IMG/VR virus record: IMGVR_UViG_3300023179_001998
Location: 1-55,330 of that record
Length of the DNA stretch: 55,330 nt
Reading direction: 5' to 3' (one strand)
Origin: a virus
Below the pieces are notes generated by a model. That model was not told the origin of the DNA. It saw only the letters and a list, made by a program, of their open reading frames with translations, and ran no database searches. Made by a program: the position numbers and the translations under genes. This document shows positions 31,336-38,765 of this stretch, piece by piece (position 1 is the stretch's first letter; each line of letters begins with the position of its first letter).

Positions 31336-31612
31336 TCCGATGAACGAAGATGTGGAAGACTTCCTCTCCCAAGAGGGTGAGTTTTTTGACCCTGACGAGG
31401 ACGGCTACGATGACGATGAGCATCAGTTCGTGGATGATGACGATGACGCAGAGGGTGTAAACCTTCCCGACCACCGTCAGAACCGAACCAACGACGAGAC
31501 CAACGATTGGGAACATAATTGGTCTAGCCACAACAGCGACGAACCCGCCGAGGAGTTTGACGATGATGATGGCTTCGTCTTTGATGACGATGACGAGTCC
31601 GAAGAGGACTAA
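31325..31612 (+). CDS. Highly acidic early protein (95 aa)
   Basis: A 95-residue protein starts at GTG 31325, chosen because AAGGAG lies 7 nt upstream; an ATG at 31340 lacks a ribosome binding site. It overlaps the preceding gene by 11 nt. Nearly half of the residues are Asp or Glu, in runs such as EFFDPDEDGYDDDEHQF and EEFDDDDGFVFDDDD. Such extreme acidity together with strong early expression resembles DNA-mimic proteins (e.g. anti-restriction proteins), but low-complexity acidic proteins also serve other roles. No fold is recognisable. Confidence 0.6.
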   Translation: MDADPMNEDVEDFLSQEGEFFDPDEDGYDDDEHQFVDDDDDAEGVNLPDHRQNRTNDETNDWEHNWSSHNSDEPAEEFDDDDGFVFDDDDESEED

Positions 31613-31640
31613 CTAAACTCACGGGTGTGAAAACCGACAC

Positions 31641-31666
31641 AGGAACCTTGCCTTGGCAGGGTTCTT
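31641..31666. repeat. Inverted repeat overlapping the -35 box
   Basis: Arms AACCTTGCC (31644-31652) and GGCAGGGTT (31655-31663) pair with a 2-nt gap and one G-T pair, extendable to 31641-31666. It covers the -35 element of the next promoter. It may terminate the upstream early transcript or act as an operator. Confidence 0.5.
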
Positions 31667-31676
31667 GTGCTATAAT
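31648..31676 (+). promoter_or_regulatory. Sigma70-type extended -10 promoter abutting ATG
   Basis: Plus strand: TTGCCT (31648-31653), 17-nt spacer, TATAAT (31671-31676) preceded by TGC, then 6 nt, then ATG 31683. This predicts a leaderless mRNA for the next gene. Confidence 0.75.
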
Positions 31677-31682
31677 AGTACC

Positions 31683-32249
31683 ATGAACATCTTTGCATTA
31701 GATACCTGCCCCAAAACGGCAGCACAGTACCATTGTGACAAGCATGTAGTCAAGATGATTCTTGAGTACGCTCAACTGCTATCTACTGCCCATCGGGTGT
31801 TAGACGGCGAAGAAGTCATGTCCCTGTCCAAGACCAACAGGAAGGTTAGTCGGTGGATTCTTCCTGACCCCCTGTTGAATGAGCGACTGTACTTCGCTAC
31901 TCATGTAAACCACCCATCCGCTATTTGGGCGAGAGAGTCCAAACAGAACTACGAGTGGCTTTATGCTCTCATGGTTCACCTCATGGACGAGTATACGCAC
32001 AGGTATGGCAAGGTACACAAAGTGGAGTCTGATCTAAAGACTCTGCTAGCCACCCTGCCTCAAAACATCAAGTCCAAAGGCTTGACTGAAATACCACAGG
32101 CCATGCCCGATCATTGTAAAATTATGGGCAATACAGTATCCGCCTATCGCAGTTACTACAACATCGAAAAGAAGGGGTTTGCCAAGTGGAAAAATCGTTC
32201 CCGCCCACGATGGTTTACTCCAACTACCCTAGTCATCCTAGATACATAA
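31683..32249 (+). CDS. Conserved phage protein (MNIF..AQYHCDKHVVKM family)
   Basis: A 188-residue protein starts at ATG 31683. An in-frame TTG at 31653 would give a longer frame but sits inside the promoter. Family marks are CPKTAAQYHCDKHVVKMILE, HVNHPSAIWARESKQNYEWL, EYTHRYGKVHKVESDL and the end FAKWKNRSRPRWF. These belong to a widespread phage family of unknown role; some databases attach a pyrimidine-dimer-glycosylase-like label, which I cannot support from the residues. Conserved His and Cys suggest metal binding. There is no Shine-Dalgarno; an extended -10 promoter ends 6 nt before the ATG. Confidence 0.75.
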   Translation: MNIFALDTCPKTAAQYHCDKHVVKMILEYAQLLSTAHRVLDGEEVMSLSKTNRKVSRWILPDPLLNERLYFATHVNHPSAIWARESKQNYEWLYALMVHLMDEYTHRYGKVHKVESDLKTLLATLPQNIKSKGLTEIPQAMPDHCKIMGNTVSAYRSYYNIEKKGFAKWKNRSRPRWFTPTTLVILDT

Positions 32250-32258
32250 TAGATCATT

Positions 32259-32519
32259 ATGCCTTTATACGAATACAAGTGTAATGCTTGTGACCATCAA
32301 TGGGACGATTTCTACACGGTAGCGAATCGTAACAAGCCAACAAAAAAGCCCTGCCCGAAGTGCGGAGAGAAAAAGGTAGCCAAGTTGGATGCCTCTTCTG
32401 TGCAATGCATAGATTCTGTTCGCCTTGGTATTCGTAGACCCGATAACGGGTTCAAGGAGATCATCTCAAAGATCAAGAAGGGCAATCCCCGTAGCGACCT
32501 ACACAAGAAAGACTACTGA
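32259..32519 (+). CDS. FmdB-type zinc-ribbon protein
   Basis: An 86-residue protein starts MPLYEYKCNACDHQWDDFY, the signature of the FmdB/CxxC_CxxC_SSSS zinc ribbon. Cysteine pairs are C8/C11 and C32/C35 (CPKC), enough for one zinc ion. The C-terminal half is basic (KEIISKIKKGNPRSDLHKKD). In bacteria these are small putative regulators; T4-like cyanophages carry similar genes without known function. No good Shine-Dalgarno precedes the ATG. It is followed by the exonuclease gene with a 1-nt overlap. Confidence 0.8.
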   Translation: MPLYEYKCNACDHQWDDFYTVANRNKPTKKPCPKCGEKKVAKLDASSVQCIDSVRLGIRRPDNGFKEIISKIKKGNPRSDLHKKDY

Positions 32520-33202
32520 TGAATCATGTTTTAAAGTCAATTGAAATTGACGGTATGGGCCGTTTCTACCAATCCGCAAACACGGGCAATTGGTATCCTT
32601 CGGTCACTACTGTCACAGGTTTTGCCAAGAAAGACTTTTGGAAAGAGTGGAGAAAGAACCCTGAAAACAGAAAGACTAGCGAGGCGGCTATGCGTCGTGG
32701 TACGGCTCTGCATACGATGGTTGAGGAATACCTCAATGATGGTACGGAGTACAAAACAACAGACGAGAAAGCACAAGCACTATTTGACCAACTTGTTCCG
32801 AATCTGAATAAGATCAACAAGGTCATAGCACAAGAATCACAACTGTGTTCTGATACACTACGCATGGCAGGACGATTCGACTGTATTGGGGAGTATGAGG
32901 GAGTACTCTCTGTCATCGACTTCAAGAGTGCCAAGTCCTCTCGCAAAGAAGAGTGGATCACAAACTACTTTGAACAGACTGCTGCATACGCATACATGTG
33001 GCTAGAGAACTACAACGAACGGATTCCGCAGGTAGTAATCCTGATAACATCAGAAGATGGCACAACCCAAGTATTCAAGAAGAAGACCGAGGAATATAAG
33101 GAAAGTCTCGGTGCTGCTATCAAGAACTATTGGGCAAACAACAACTTCAAAGAACTACAGAGGACTATCAATGAAATGGTTGAAAAAACTGCTATCGGCT
33201 AA
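32519..33202 (+). CDS. PD-(D/E)XK exonuclease (Cas4/RecB-like)
   Basis: A 227-residue nuclease. Motifs in order: YPSVTTVTGF at the N-terminus, RRGTALHTMVEEYL (His-containing motif I), MAGRFDCIGEYEG (motif with Asp), VLSVIDFKSAKSSRK (D-x-K core) and FEQTAAYAYMWLE (motif IV with Gln). This layout matches RecB-type and MGME1-like single-strand exonucleases found in many phages. It likely trims DNA ends during replication or recombination. The start ATG overlaps the FmdB stop (TGATG), so translation is coupled. Confidence 0.85.
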   Translation: MNHVLKSIEIDGMGRFYQSANTGNWYPSVTTVTGFAKKDFWKEWRKNPENRKTSEAAMRRGTALHTMVEEYLNDGTEYKTTDEKAQALFDQLVPNLNKINKVIAQESQLCSDTLRMAGRFDCIGEYEGVLSVIDFKSAKSSRKEEWITNYFEQTAAYAYMWLENYNERIPQVVILITSEDGTTQVFKKKTEEYKESLGAAIKNYWANNNFKELQRTINEMVEKTAIG

Positions 33203-33401
33203 TGAAGAGCCGACCAAGCCTATTATTGAAGACGGCATAGACAAGCCCGATGAGTCGGTTCTTGCCAAGTTAGGTGATGGCAAGCACATCATTCACATCA
33301 TGCTGCACGAAAAGGAAATCACACTTGCTTTCTCTGATGAAGAGTTTCAAAACGGAATGCTCAGAGGTCAGCAACTAACCAAGATACCGAGAGAGGAGTG
33401 A
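33171..33401 (+). CDS. Small conserved-looking protein (76 aa), unknown
   Basis: A 76-residue protein overlaps the end of the exonuclease gene by 32 nt. The start ATG 33171 has AGAGGA about 7 nt upstream. A basic N-terminus (MKWLKKLLSANEEPTKP) precedes a small strand-rich body (KHIIHIMLHEKEITLAFSDE) and a final GMLRGQQLTKIPREE. It precedes gp33 by 1 nt. There is no family that I recognise. Confidence 0.6.
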   Translation: MKWLKKLLSANEEPTKPIIEDGIDKPDESVLAKLGDGKHIIHIMLHEKEITLAFSDEEFQNGMLRGQQLTKIPREE

Positions 33402-33402
33402 G

Positions 33403-33630
33403 ATGGGGTCAATCATAAACCTACAGAATGATTTCTGCCGAGAAGTAGAAGAGTTGTACAAGAGCCGAAAAGATACAACCTATGTTGAAGTGATCGTTGA
33501 TCTGTGCGAGAAGCACGGGATTGAACCTGAAGCCGCAGCAAAACTGCTAACAAAACCAATCAAGGAAAGATTGAAGGCTGAAGGTCAAAGACTGAACATG
33601 GTCAAGAAGAGTTCCAAACTTCCTCTATGA
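33403..33630 (+). CDS. 33: Late promoter transcription accessory protein gp33
   Basis: A 75-residue protein. The core EELYKSRKDTTYVEVIVDLC then EKHGIEPEAAAKLLTKPIKE and the end KKSSKLPL correspond to the short gp33 of cyanophage-like members; T4 gp33 is longer (112 aa). gp33 links gp55-RNA polymerase to the sliding clamp at late promoters. The gene order 33-59-32 is that of T4, which strengthens the call. The start is set by GAGGAG, and the stop overlaps the gp59 start (ATGA). Confidence 0.75.
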   Translation: MGSIINLQNDFCREVEELYKSRKDTTYVEVIVDLCEKHGIEPEAAAKLLTKPIKERLKAEGQRLNMVKKSSKLPL

Positions 33631-34262
33631 TGAATCCCTACGAGGTCTATCAGACCTATCTTGCGTTGAAAGCCCACTTCAAAGGTCAAGGCTTCAATTA
33701 CAATACTCACGGTAGAACCCGAACTACTCCACAGTCGTTTGAGAGTAGAAAGGACAGATACTACTTTGAGAAGATGGCTAAGAAGTTCAAGAAAGACGAT
33801 CTTGTAGAGTTCTTTGTCTCTCAGTTTGTCGGCAAGTCAGACCCTTGGGTTGGCGATATGTTTAGCGAAGAGGCAGAAGACCTGCATAGACAAAGGATGC
33901 GTAGAGTTCAGGCTCTAACAAACACAATCAAAACCGATATCAAGAAGTTGTGGGAAAGGTCGGGAGAAAACCCCGAAAGGTTTCACAACCTGTTTATCCC
34001 CAAAGAGCGGGGGACATACGCTCCAATATTTGAAGCAGTCATTCAGAAGAAGATTAGTCCCGAAACCTTTCTTGTTCTGAACGACATACTTGATTTTACA
34101 AAGTCATGGGCGGTTGCCAACGATCCCGTATGGGAGGAGATTGGAATCCCCCTAATTAGATATAGCCCGTTTCTTCAACTTGAGAGTAGAAGAGGCGAGT
34201 TAAAGAAAATCATCGCAGAAGTTGTGAGAAAAGACTTGCACCTATCTGCTGATGATGTATAA
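33627..34262 (+). CDS. 59: Helicase loader gp59
   Basis: A 211-residue protein (T4: 217) loads the gp41 helicase onto gp32-coated forks. The N-terminus NPYEVYQTYLALKAHFKGQG and YNTHGRTRTTPQSFESRKDR, then YYFEKMAKKFKKDDLVEFFV and QFVGKSDPWVGDMF match the two helical domains of T4 gp59. The C-terminal YAPIFEAVIQKKISPETFLV and FTKSWAVANDPVWEEIGIPL complete the family domain. ATGATG at the start overlaps the gp33 stop. The gp32 promoter lies in its last codons. Confidence 0.93.
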   Translation: MMNPYEVYQTYLALKAHFKGQGFNYNTHGRTRTTPQSFESRKDRYYFEKMAKKFKKDDLVEFFVSQFVGKSDPWVGDMFSEEAEDLHRQRMRRVQALTNTIKTDIKKLWERSGENPERFHNLFIPKERGTYAPIFEAVIQKKISPETFLVLNDILDFTKSWAVANDPVWEEIGIPLIRYSPFLQLESRRGELKKIIAEVVRKDLHLSADDV

Positions 34263-34263
34263 T
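34236..34263 (+). promoter_or_regulatory. Sigma70-type promoter of gp32
   Basis: TTGCAC (34236-34241), 16-nt spacer, TATAAT (34258-34263), inside the end of gp59. A leader of about 32 nt with AAAGGA precedes the gp32 ATG, in contrast to the leaderless promoters nearby. Confidence 0.7.
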
Positions 34264-34301
34264 ACCGTTTACACTCCGTCATACAACGAAAGGAAATACA
34301 C

Positions 34302-35216
34302 ATGGCCGGATTCGCAGATATGAAGAAGATGAGCAAGAACTCTGTAGGCAATCTACAGAAGGAACTAGAGAGAACCAACGAGAGCAAGTCCTACAAGGAT
34401 GACCGCTTTTGGACTCCCGAGCGTGGGAAGGATGGCAATGGGTTTGCTATTGTTCGCTTCCTGCCTTCGTGCGAGGGCGAGGATGTTCCTTGGGTTCGCC
34501 TGTTCAACCACGGCTTCCAAGGCAAGGGTGGTTGGTACATTGAGAACTGCCCGACCACTCTTGGTCTGAAGTGCCCCGTGTGCGAGGCAAACAACGAACT
34601 GTGGAACAGCGGCATTGAGTCCGATAAGGAAATCGCCCGCGCCCGTAAGCGTAAGTTGTCGTACATCAGCAACATCATGGTTATCAGCGATCCCGCTAAC
34701 CGCGAGAACGAGGGTAAGGTGTTCCTGTTCCGCTACGGCAAGAAGATCTTTGATAAGATCAGCGATTGTATGCAGCCGAAGTTCCCCGGCGAGCAGCCAA
34801 CCAATCCATTTGATTTCTGGAATGGTCGTAACTTCAAGATGAAGATTCAGACGGTGGCAGGTTACGCAAACTACGACAAGAGCGAGTTTGATACGCAGTC
34901 TGCACTTCTTGACGGCAAGGATGAACTCCTTGAGAAGGTTTGGAAGTCGCAGTACCCGCTGTCGGAACTCGTCGGCAAGGACAAGTTCAAGGCTTACGAA
35001 GAGTTGAAGGAACGGTTTGATACCGTCATCAACACGGAGGCAAAGCCCTCCAAGAAGGCCGAGGACGAGGAACCCATCCGTGAGTCTCTGAGTGAGAAGT
35101 TCCGCAAGAACGAGGCGAAGGTCGCTGCTGCGAAGAAGCCTGTTCCGACCAACGATGATGAAGACGGCGAGGGAGATACCCTTGACTACTTCCGCAAGTT
35201 GGCCGAAGAGGATTGA
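34302..35216 (+). CDS. 32: Single-stranded DNA binding protein gp32
   Basis: A 304-residue protein (T4: 301). The core domain has FAIVRFLPSCEGEDVPWVRL and a zinc site in NHGFQGKGGWYIENCP...LKCPVCEAN with ligands H70, C83, C91 and C94, the same order as T4 (H64, C77, C87, C90). The C-terminus is acidic (TNDDEDGEGDTLDYFRKLAE), the arm that recruits UvsY, gp59 and polymerase. Codons are visibly GC-richer than in neighbours, as expected for a very abundant protein. It ends back-to-back with the tape measure gene, with no gap and no strong terminator. Confidence 0.97.
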   Translation: MAGFADMKKMSKNSVGNLQKELERTNESKSYKDDRFWTPERGKDGNGFAIVRFLPSCEGEDVPWVRLFNHGFQGKGGWYIENCPTTLGLKCPVCEANNELWNSGIESDKEIARARKRKLSYISNIMVISDPANRENEGKVFLFRYGKKIFDKISDCMQPKFPGEQPTNPFDFWNGRNFKMKIQTVAGYANYDKSEFDTQSALLDGKDELLEKVWKSQYPLSELVGKDKFKAYEELKERFDTVINTEAKPSKKAEDEEPIRESLSEKFRKNEAKVAAAKKPVPTNDDEDGEGDTLDYFRKLAEED

Positions 35217-38200
35217 TTATCCTGCGGGACGGTAAGACACCTGATATGCCACCTTGGTAGCATCGGTGTGACTGCCTGAATAAAGCGGAATCATGGTAGC
35301 ACCTCCACCCCCACCGGATGGGGGTGCTATCATTTGGGGAGCATTTGTATTGTTTACTACCACGGGCTGTATTTCTCCTCTTGAACGCAATTCTCCTAGA
35401 ATTTGTCTGAGAAGATCTTCACTCAATTCTCTTTCAATACCTTCAGATTTCTCCATGTCTCGCTTTTCTAGATTTGCTTCAGCGATTAAAGTTTCTGTGC
35501 TAACTCCTTTGGTGGTCAACACACCATTGGTGAAAGATAGATTACTTGCTAATGGAGTTCCTTCCTTTGCAGCAGGAAGCAGATACTCTTCTCCTCCATA
35601 CTCTACTGTACTGCCTCTTGACTTTGGTGTAGTTAGTGGTGGGGGCTGTGCAGCAGCAAAAGCCATTAGAGATTGCCCCATAGACTTCAATTTGTCAAAC
35701 ACACCCGGCTCTGTACTACCAATCTTATCTACTAGAGAACCAATTTTATCCAAGCCCAACATCTCCCCGAACTTGGTGTTTGAGAATCGTTGAAGAGCAT
35801 CTGCTAGAGCATTGATAGCCATAGCACCTTCGTTTATCTTCGGAGCCATTTCTGCGAAACCGACGAACATACCAAGCATTTCTATTGGTGATGGAGCCTT
35901 CTTACCAGTAAAGAAACCAATCACTCCCGATACTGCATCACCTATAGCACCCGTGACTTGCCCCGCCGCACCCATAGCACTAAATGCCAATAGTGCAGCA
36001 CCAACAGCACCTATACCCACAGCAGTAGCAACAAGACCTGCGGCTATCTGCACACCATTCATTCCAATGTCTGCAATTTGAGACAGAATGTCCATAGTGC
36101 CCGATGCTTGAACAACAGCCATAGCACCAGCGAACTTGAGAATGCCGGGTGTTGCGATTGCTAGACCAAAGGAAAGTGCTACAAGAGCGACAGCCATAAT
36201 TGTCATAGCAGCAGAAGCAAGAATTAGTAGAGGAGACATCGCTCCAACTATAGCCATAGTGGTAGCCAATTCCATAATACCTGCCGACAGGGAGGGTATG
36301 CTGTCCATCCCTACGCTATTAATTATTGAAAGACCCGCACCTAGCGACATCAATCCAACACCCAATATTGCCATAGCAGCGGCTCCTGCTGCTATTAACA
36401 ATGACATGAATCCTATACCTGCAAATACAAGAGCAAATCTAATTATTGCTGCTCCTGCAACAGCCAAAGATTCCCAACCTACGGCATTGAACATTATTAG
36501 AGCAAGAGCCAAAGGAATAAGAGAAGCACCCAATACCGCAATAGCCAAGGCTCCCGGCAGAATGAATGATGCCAACTGACCCAGTAATCCTGCCGCTAGA
36601 GCAAGACCAACCAAAGTAACCGCCATCTTTCCTATGGCTTCCCAACTAACCATGCTCATCATGATAAGACCCAAGGCTAGCGGAACTAGAGAAACGCCTA
36701 GAATTGCAATTGCCAAAGCACCCTTAATCAAAGAACTTGTGTCTATTTTGCTTATACCATACAAGACTCCCATGAGACCAAGAATTGCAACGCCGGTCTT
36801 AAGCATCGCTCCTGCATTCACTTTAGTCATCAACAGCATTCCTACAGCGAGAGGTATCAACGATGCCCCAACTAGAGCAAGAGACATTGCAGACTTCATA
36901 AGTTTTGAGGAGTCTACTTTGGATAGTAATTGAAGAACACCAACCATAGCAGTAAGACCTATTGCGGTCTTGATAAATCCTTCAACTCCCACATTCTTCA
37001 TCAGCATCATTCCGATAGCCAAAAAACTAACAGAGGCAGCAATCAATAGCATGGACTCTGCTGCTTTCTTTAGATTTGCTGCGGGCAGTTTTGCTAGCAA
37101 ATATAATCCGCCACCCAAAGCACTCATTGCTACGCCTGCTTTTAGCAAGGTTTCGGGATCAATTTCTTTCATCAACTTCAAACCAACAGCCAAAACCAAC
37201 AAAGAGCCTGCAATCAAGAGCATTGCTTGCGCCCCCTGCTTTGCCGCATTCAAGAAATTGCCTAGCATTCCTGCCTTCTCTGGCGGTTTTGCCTCTGCCT
37301 TTTCACCCGGTTTCTCGGGGGCTCCTGCGGGCGCGGGTGCGCCTGCGGGCGCGGCTCTTTCTTCCTCGCTAATATCAAGAGCACTTTCTCTAGCAGCAGC
37401 CTCAGTTCTTAGTGCGGATGCTGCTATTGAAGCCAAAGAATCTTTCATATCCATAGCATCCAAGGCTATGGATATGATATTATCATTCATCTTCTTGGTT
37501 TCATCTATTAGAAGATTGACATACTCTGCTACTGTATCTGCCGATCCTCCCTGTACAGATGTTTTGGATATGTCCAATAGAGCATTCATGCTCTTCTGTA
37601 TTTGCGTTACTCCGTCCTCTGTTGACTGTAGATAAAGATCAATTGATCTTAGTATATCTGGTAAGGGGGAGAGGATGTCATAGAAAGTGCCTGTCATAAA
37701 CTCCAAGAATTGAACTGCGTCATTAGAATACTTCTCAAACGAGTAAACCAATCTCTGAGTGTTTAGACTCATGATTGTTATACCATCTCTAATTTCAGAC
37801 ACGAACTTTAACATCTCCTTTAGACCATCGGAGATATCTTTTAGGGGGTTTTCTAGTTTTGATGTTGGGGATCCTGCTGCTTTACCTCCACCCAAAGTTA
37901 GTTTACCAAATCCGGAAAATAAGACGGGAGCAAGATTGCCCATAGCCAAGGCAAATCCCGCTTTTAACGAATCCTTCAACGATGGTAATGCTTTTGATAT
38001 TCCCCTAATAGAATCACCAAATGCTTCAATTGCTGCTCCGTCTGCCTTGAGACTTTCTGTTATTGGCTTGAGTTCTTTTTCAAGTTCTGTTAGTTCTCTA
38101 GGAATACCATCAGCATACTCATCTAAGGCATCTGCAAAGGCATCCAAACTTTTGGTGGCATGTTCTTGAACCTCTTCGCTTGACTCCAAAGAATCACGAA

Positions 38201-38570
38201 GTTTACTTAACGCCCCCCCAACCTTCTTTAATTCTCCTTTCCATTTGTCTTGGAGAGCAATAAGTTCTTTTTCTTGCGCTATTTCTTCATTTGTGAGTTT
38301 GATTCCAAGTTTTCTTTTTTCATCAATCTTCTTCATCTCTTCGTTGTTTTTACGAAGACCTTCTTTTAGACTAAACCCTTCTCTTGAGAGATCCATGATT
38401 CTCTCAACAGCAAGTTCTGTCTTGGTTTTCAAATCCTTTACCTTTTCGGTAAGGTCTTTCATGCTCTCTGCCGCTTTCTTTGCGGCTTCAGTATCAGATG
38501 GCAGCGGACTGCCTGAAGGTGGTCCTCCCGGCGGTGGTGGTGTTCCAAAATCCCCGAATTCTTCGGCCAT
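35217..38570 (-). CDS. Tape-measure-type tail protein with 57-residue hydrophobic repeats
   Basis: A 1117-residue protein lies directly behind a gp26-type chaperone pair, the classic position of a tape measure. The N-terminus is Pro/Gly-rich, followed by long coiled-coil helices (MKDLTEKVKDLKTKTELAVE; GLRKNNEEMKKIDEKRKLGI). A linker at about residues 403-430 (PAGAPAPAGAPEKPGEKAEA) carries a GC-rich repeat. Residues about 445-820 form six to seven tandem repeats of about 57 residues (e.g. SMLLIAASVSFLAIGMMLM...; SLALVGASLIPLAVGMLLM...), strongly hydrophobic. The C-terminus is soluble. In T4 tail length is set by gp29; this protein is nearly twice as long and not recognisably gp29. Confidence 0.75.
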   Translation of the reverse strand: MAEEFGDFGTPPPPGGPPSGSPLPSDTEAAKKAAESMKDLTEKVKDLKTKTELAVERIMDLSREGFSLKEGLRKNNEEMKKIDEKRKLGIKLTNEEIAQEKELIALQDKWKGELKKVGGALSKLRDSLESSEEVQEHATKSLDAFADALDEYADGIPRELTELEKELKPITESLKADGAAIEAFGDSIRGISKALPSLKDSLKAGFALAMGNLAPVLFSGFGKLTLGGGKAAGSPTSKLENPLKDISDGLKEMLKFVSEIRDGITIMSLNTQRLVYSFEKYSNDAVQFLEFMTGTFYDILSPLPDILRSIDLYLQSTEDGVTQIQKSMNALLDISKTSVQGGSADTVAEYVNLLIDETKKMNDNIISIALDAMDMKDSLASIAASALRTEAAARESALDISEEERAAPAGAPAPAGAPEKPGEKAEAKPPEKAGMLGNFLNAAKQGAQAMLLIAGSLLVLAVGLKLMKEIDPETLLKAGVAMSALGGGLYLLAKLPAANLKKAAESMLLIAASVSFLAIGMMLMKNVGVEGFIKTAIGLTAMVGVLQLLSKVDSSKLMKSAMSLALVGASLIPLAVGMLLMTKVNAGAMLKTGVAILGLMGVLYGISKIDTSSLIKGALAIAILGVSLVPLALGLIMMSMVSWEAIGKMAVTLVGLALAAGLLGQLASFILPGALAIAVLGASLIPLALALIMFNAVGWESLAVAGAAIIRFALVFAGIGFMSLLIAAGAAAMAILGVGLMSLGAGLSIINSVGMDSIPSLSAGIMELATTMAIVGAMSPLLILASAAMTIMAVALVALSFGLAIATPGILKFAGAMAVVQASGTMDILSQIADIGMNGVQIAAGLVATAVGIGAVGAALLAFSAMGAAGQVTGAIGDAVSGVIGFFTGKKAPSPIEMLGMFVGFAEMAPKINEGAMAINALADALQRFSNTKFGEMLGLDKIGSLVDKIGSTEPGVFDKLKSMGQSLMAFAAAQPPPLTTPKSRGSTVEYGGEEYLLPAAKEGTPLASNLSFTNGVLTTKGVSTETLIAEANLEKRDMEKSEGIERELSEDLLRQILGELRSRGEIQPVVVNNTNAPQMIAPPSGGGGGATMIPLYSGSHTDATKVAYQVSYRPAG
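36130..37230 (-). repeat. Tandem ~171-bp coding repeats in the tape measure gene
   Basis: Six to seven consecutive units of about 57 codons, conserved as 'S...(L/I)..SL..LA.GL.LM..V....(L/I).K.G.A...L.G.L.LLSK.D...L.K.A'. The first three units are 57 residues each without gaps; later units diverge. Confidence 0.7.
37334..37354. repeat. GC-rich repeat, copy B (in the tape measure gene)
   Basis: The 21-nt core differs by one base from copy A. A second partial unit (CCTGCGGGCGCGGG) lies just before it at 37324-37337. It encodes APAGAPAPAGA. Confidence 0.65.
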
Positions 38571-38573
38571 CTA

Positions 38574-38765
38574 TTACCTCTTTGGCATCTTTGCTTCTAG
38601 TTCCTTCACCTCTTCATTATGTTTCTTCACATACTCCGAAATCATACCCACATAAATTTGCTTTTCCCACGGCAGCATGTTTTCAATATCAGTCAGCGAA
38701 TAGTGATGGTGCTGCATCATCTGAAAATGTGTTTCTAGCATGTTGCCGAGGTTATCGTGCATCAT
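38574..38765 (-). CDS. Second-frame tail assembly chaperone segment downstream of gp26
   Basis: An open frame of 63 residues counted from ATG 38763-38765, which overlaps the gp26 TGA (ATGA). The frame is open further upstream through the end of gp26 (to 38822). The body HFQMMQHHHYSLTDIENMLP followed by WEKQIYVGMISEYVKKHNEE is the pattern of the short C-terminal partner of phage tail assembly chaperones ('hys..eie.lpw.e...y...i..y'). It may be made as a -1 frameshift extension of gp26 at a T-heptamer (38774-38780), or start independently at the ATG; no Shine-Dalgarno is near that ATG. It ends 3 nt before the tape measure gene. Confidence 0.7.
   Translation of the reverse strand: MMHDNLGNMLETHFQMMQHHHYSLTDIENMLPWEKQIYVGMISEYVKKHNEEVKELEAKMPKR

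Noticed and set aside
31653-31682. TTG extension of the MNIF-family gene
   Set aside because: It lies within the promoter (-35 to -10) and the added residues are not part of the conserved start.
35206-35230. Possible bidirectional terminator between gp32 and the tape measure
   Set aside because: AGGAT/ATCCT gives only a 5-bp stem without a T-tract.
35293-38169. Several long plus-strand frames of 90-221 codons
   Set aside because: They are antisense to the tape measure gene, whose repetitive Ala/Leu/Ile codons keep the opposite strand open. They have no ribosome binding sites and biased, meaningless compositions.
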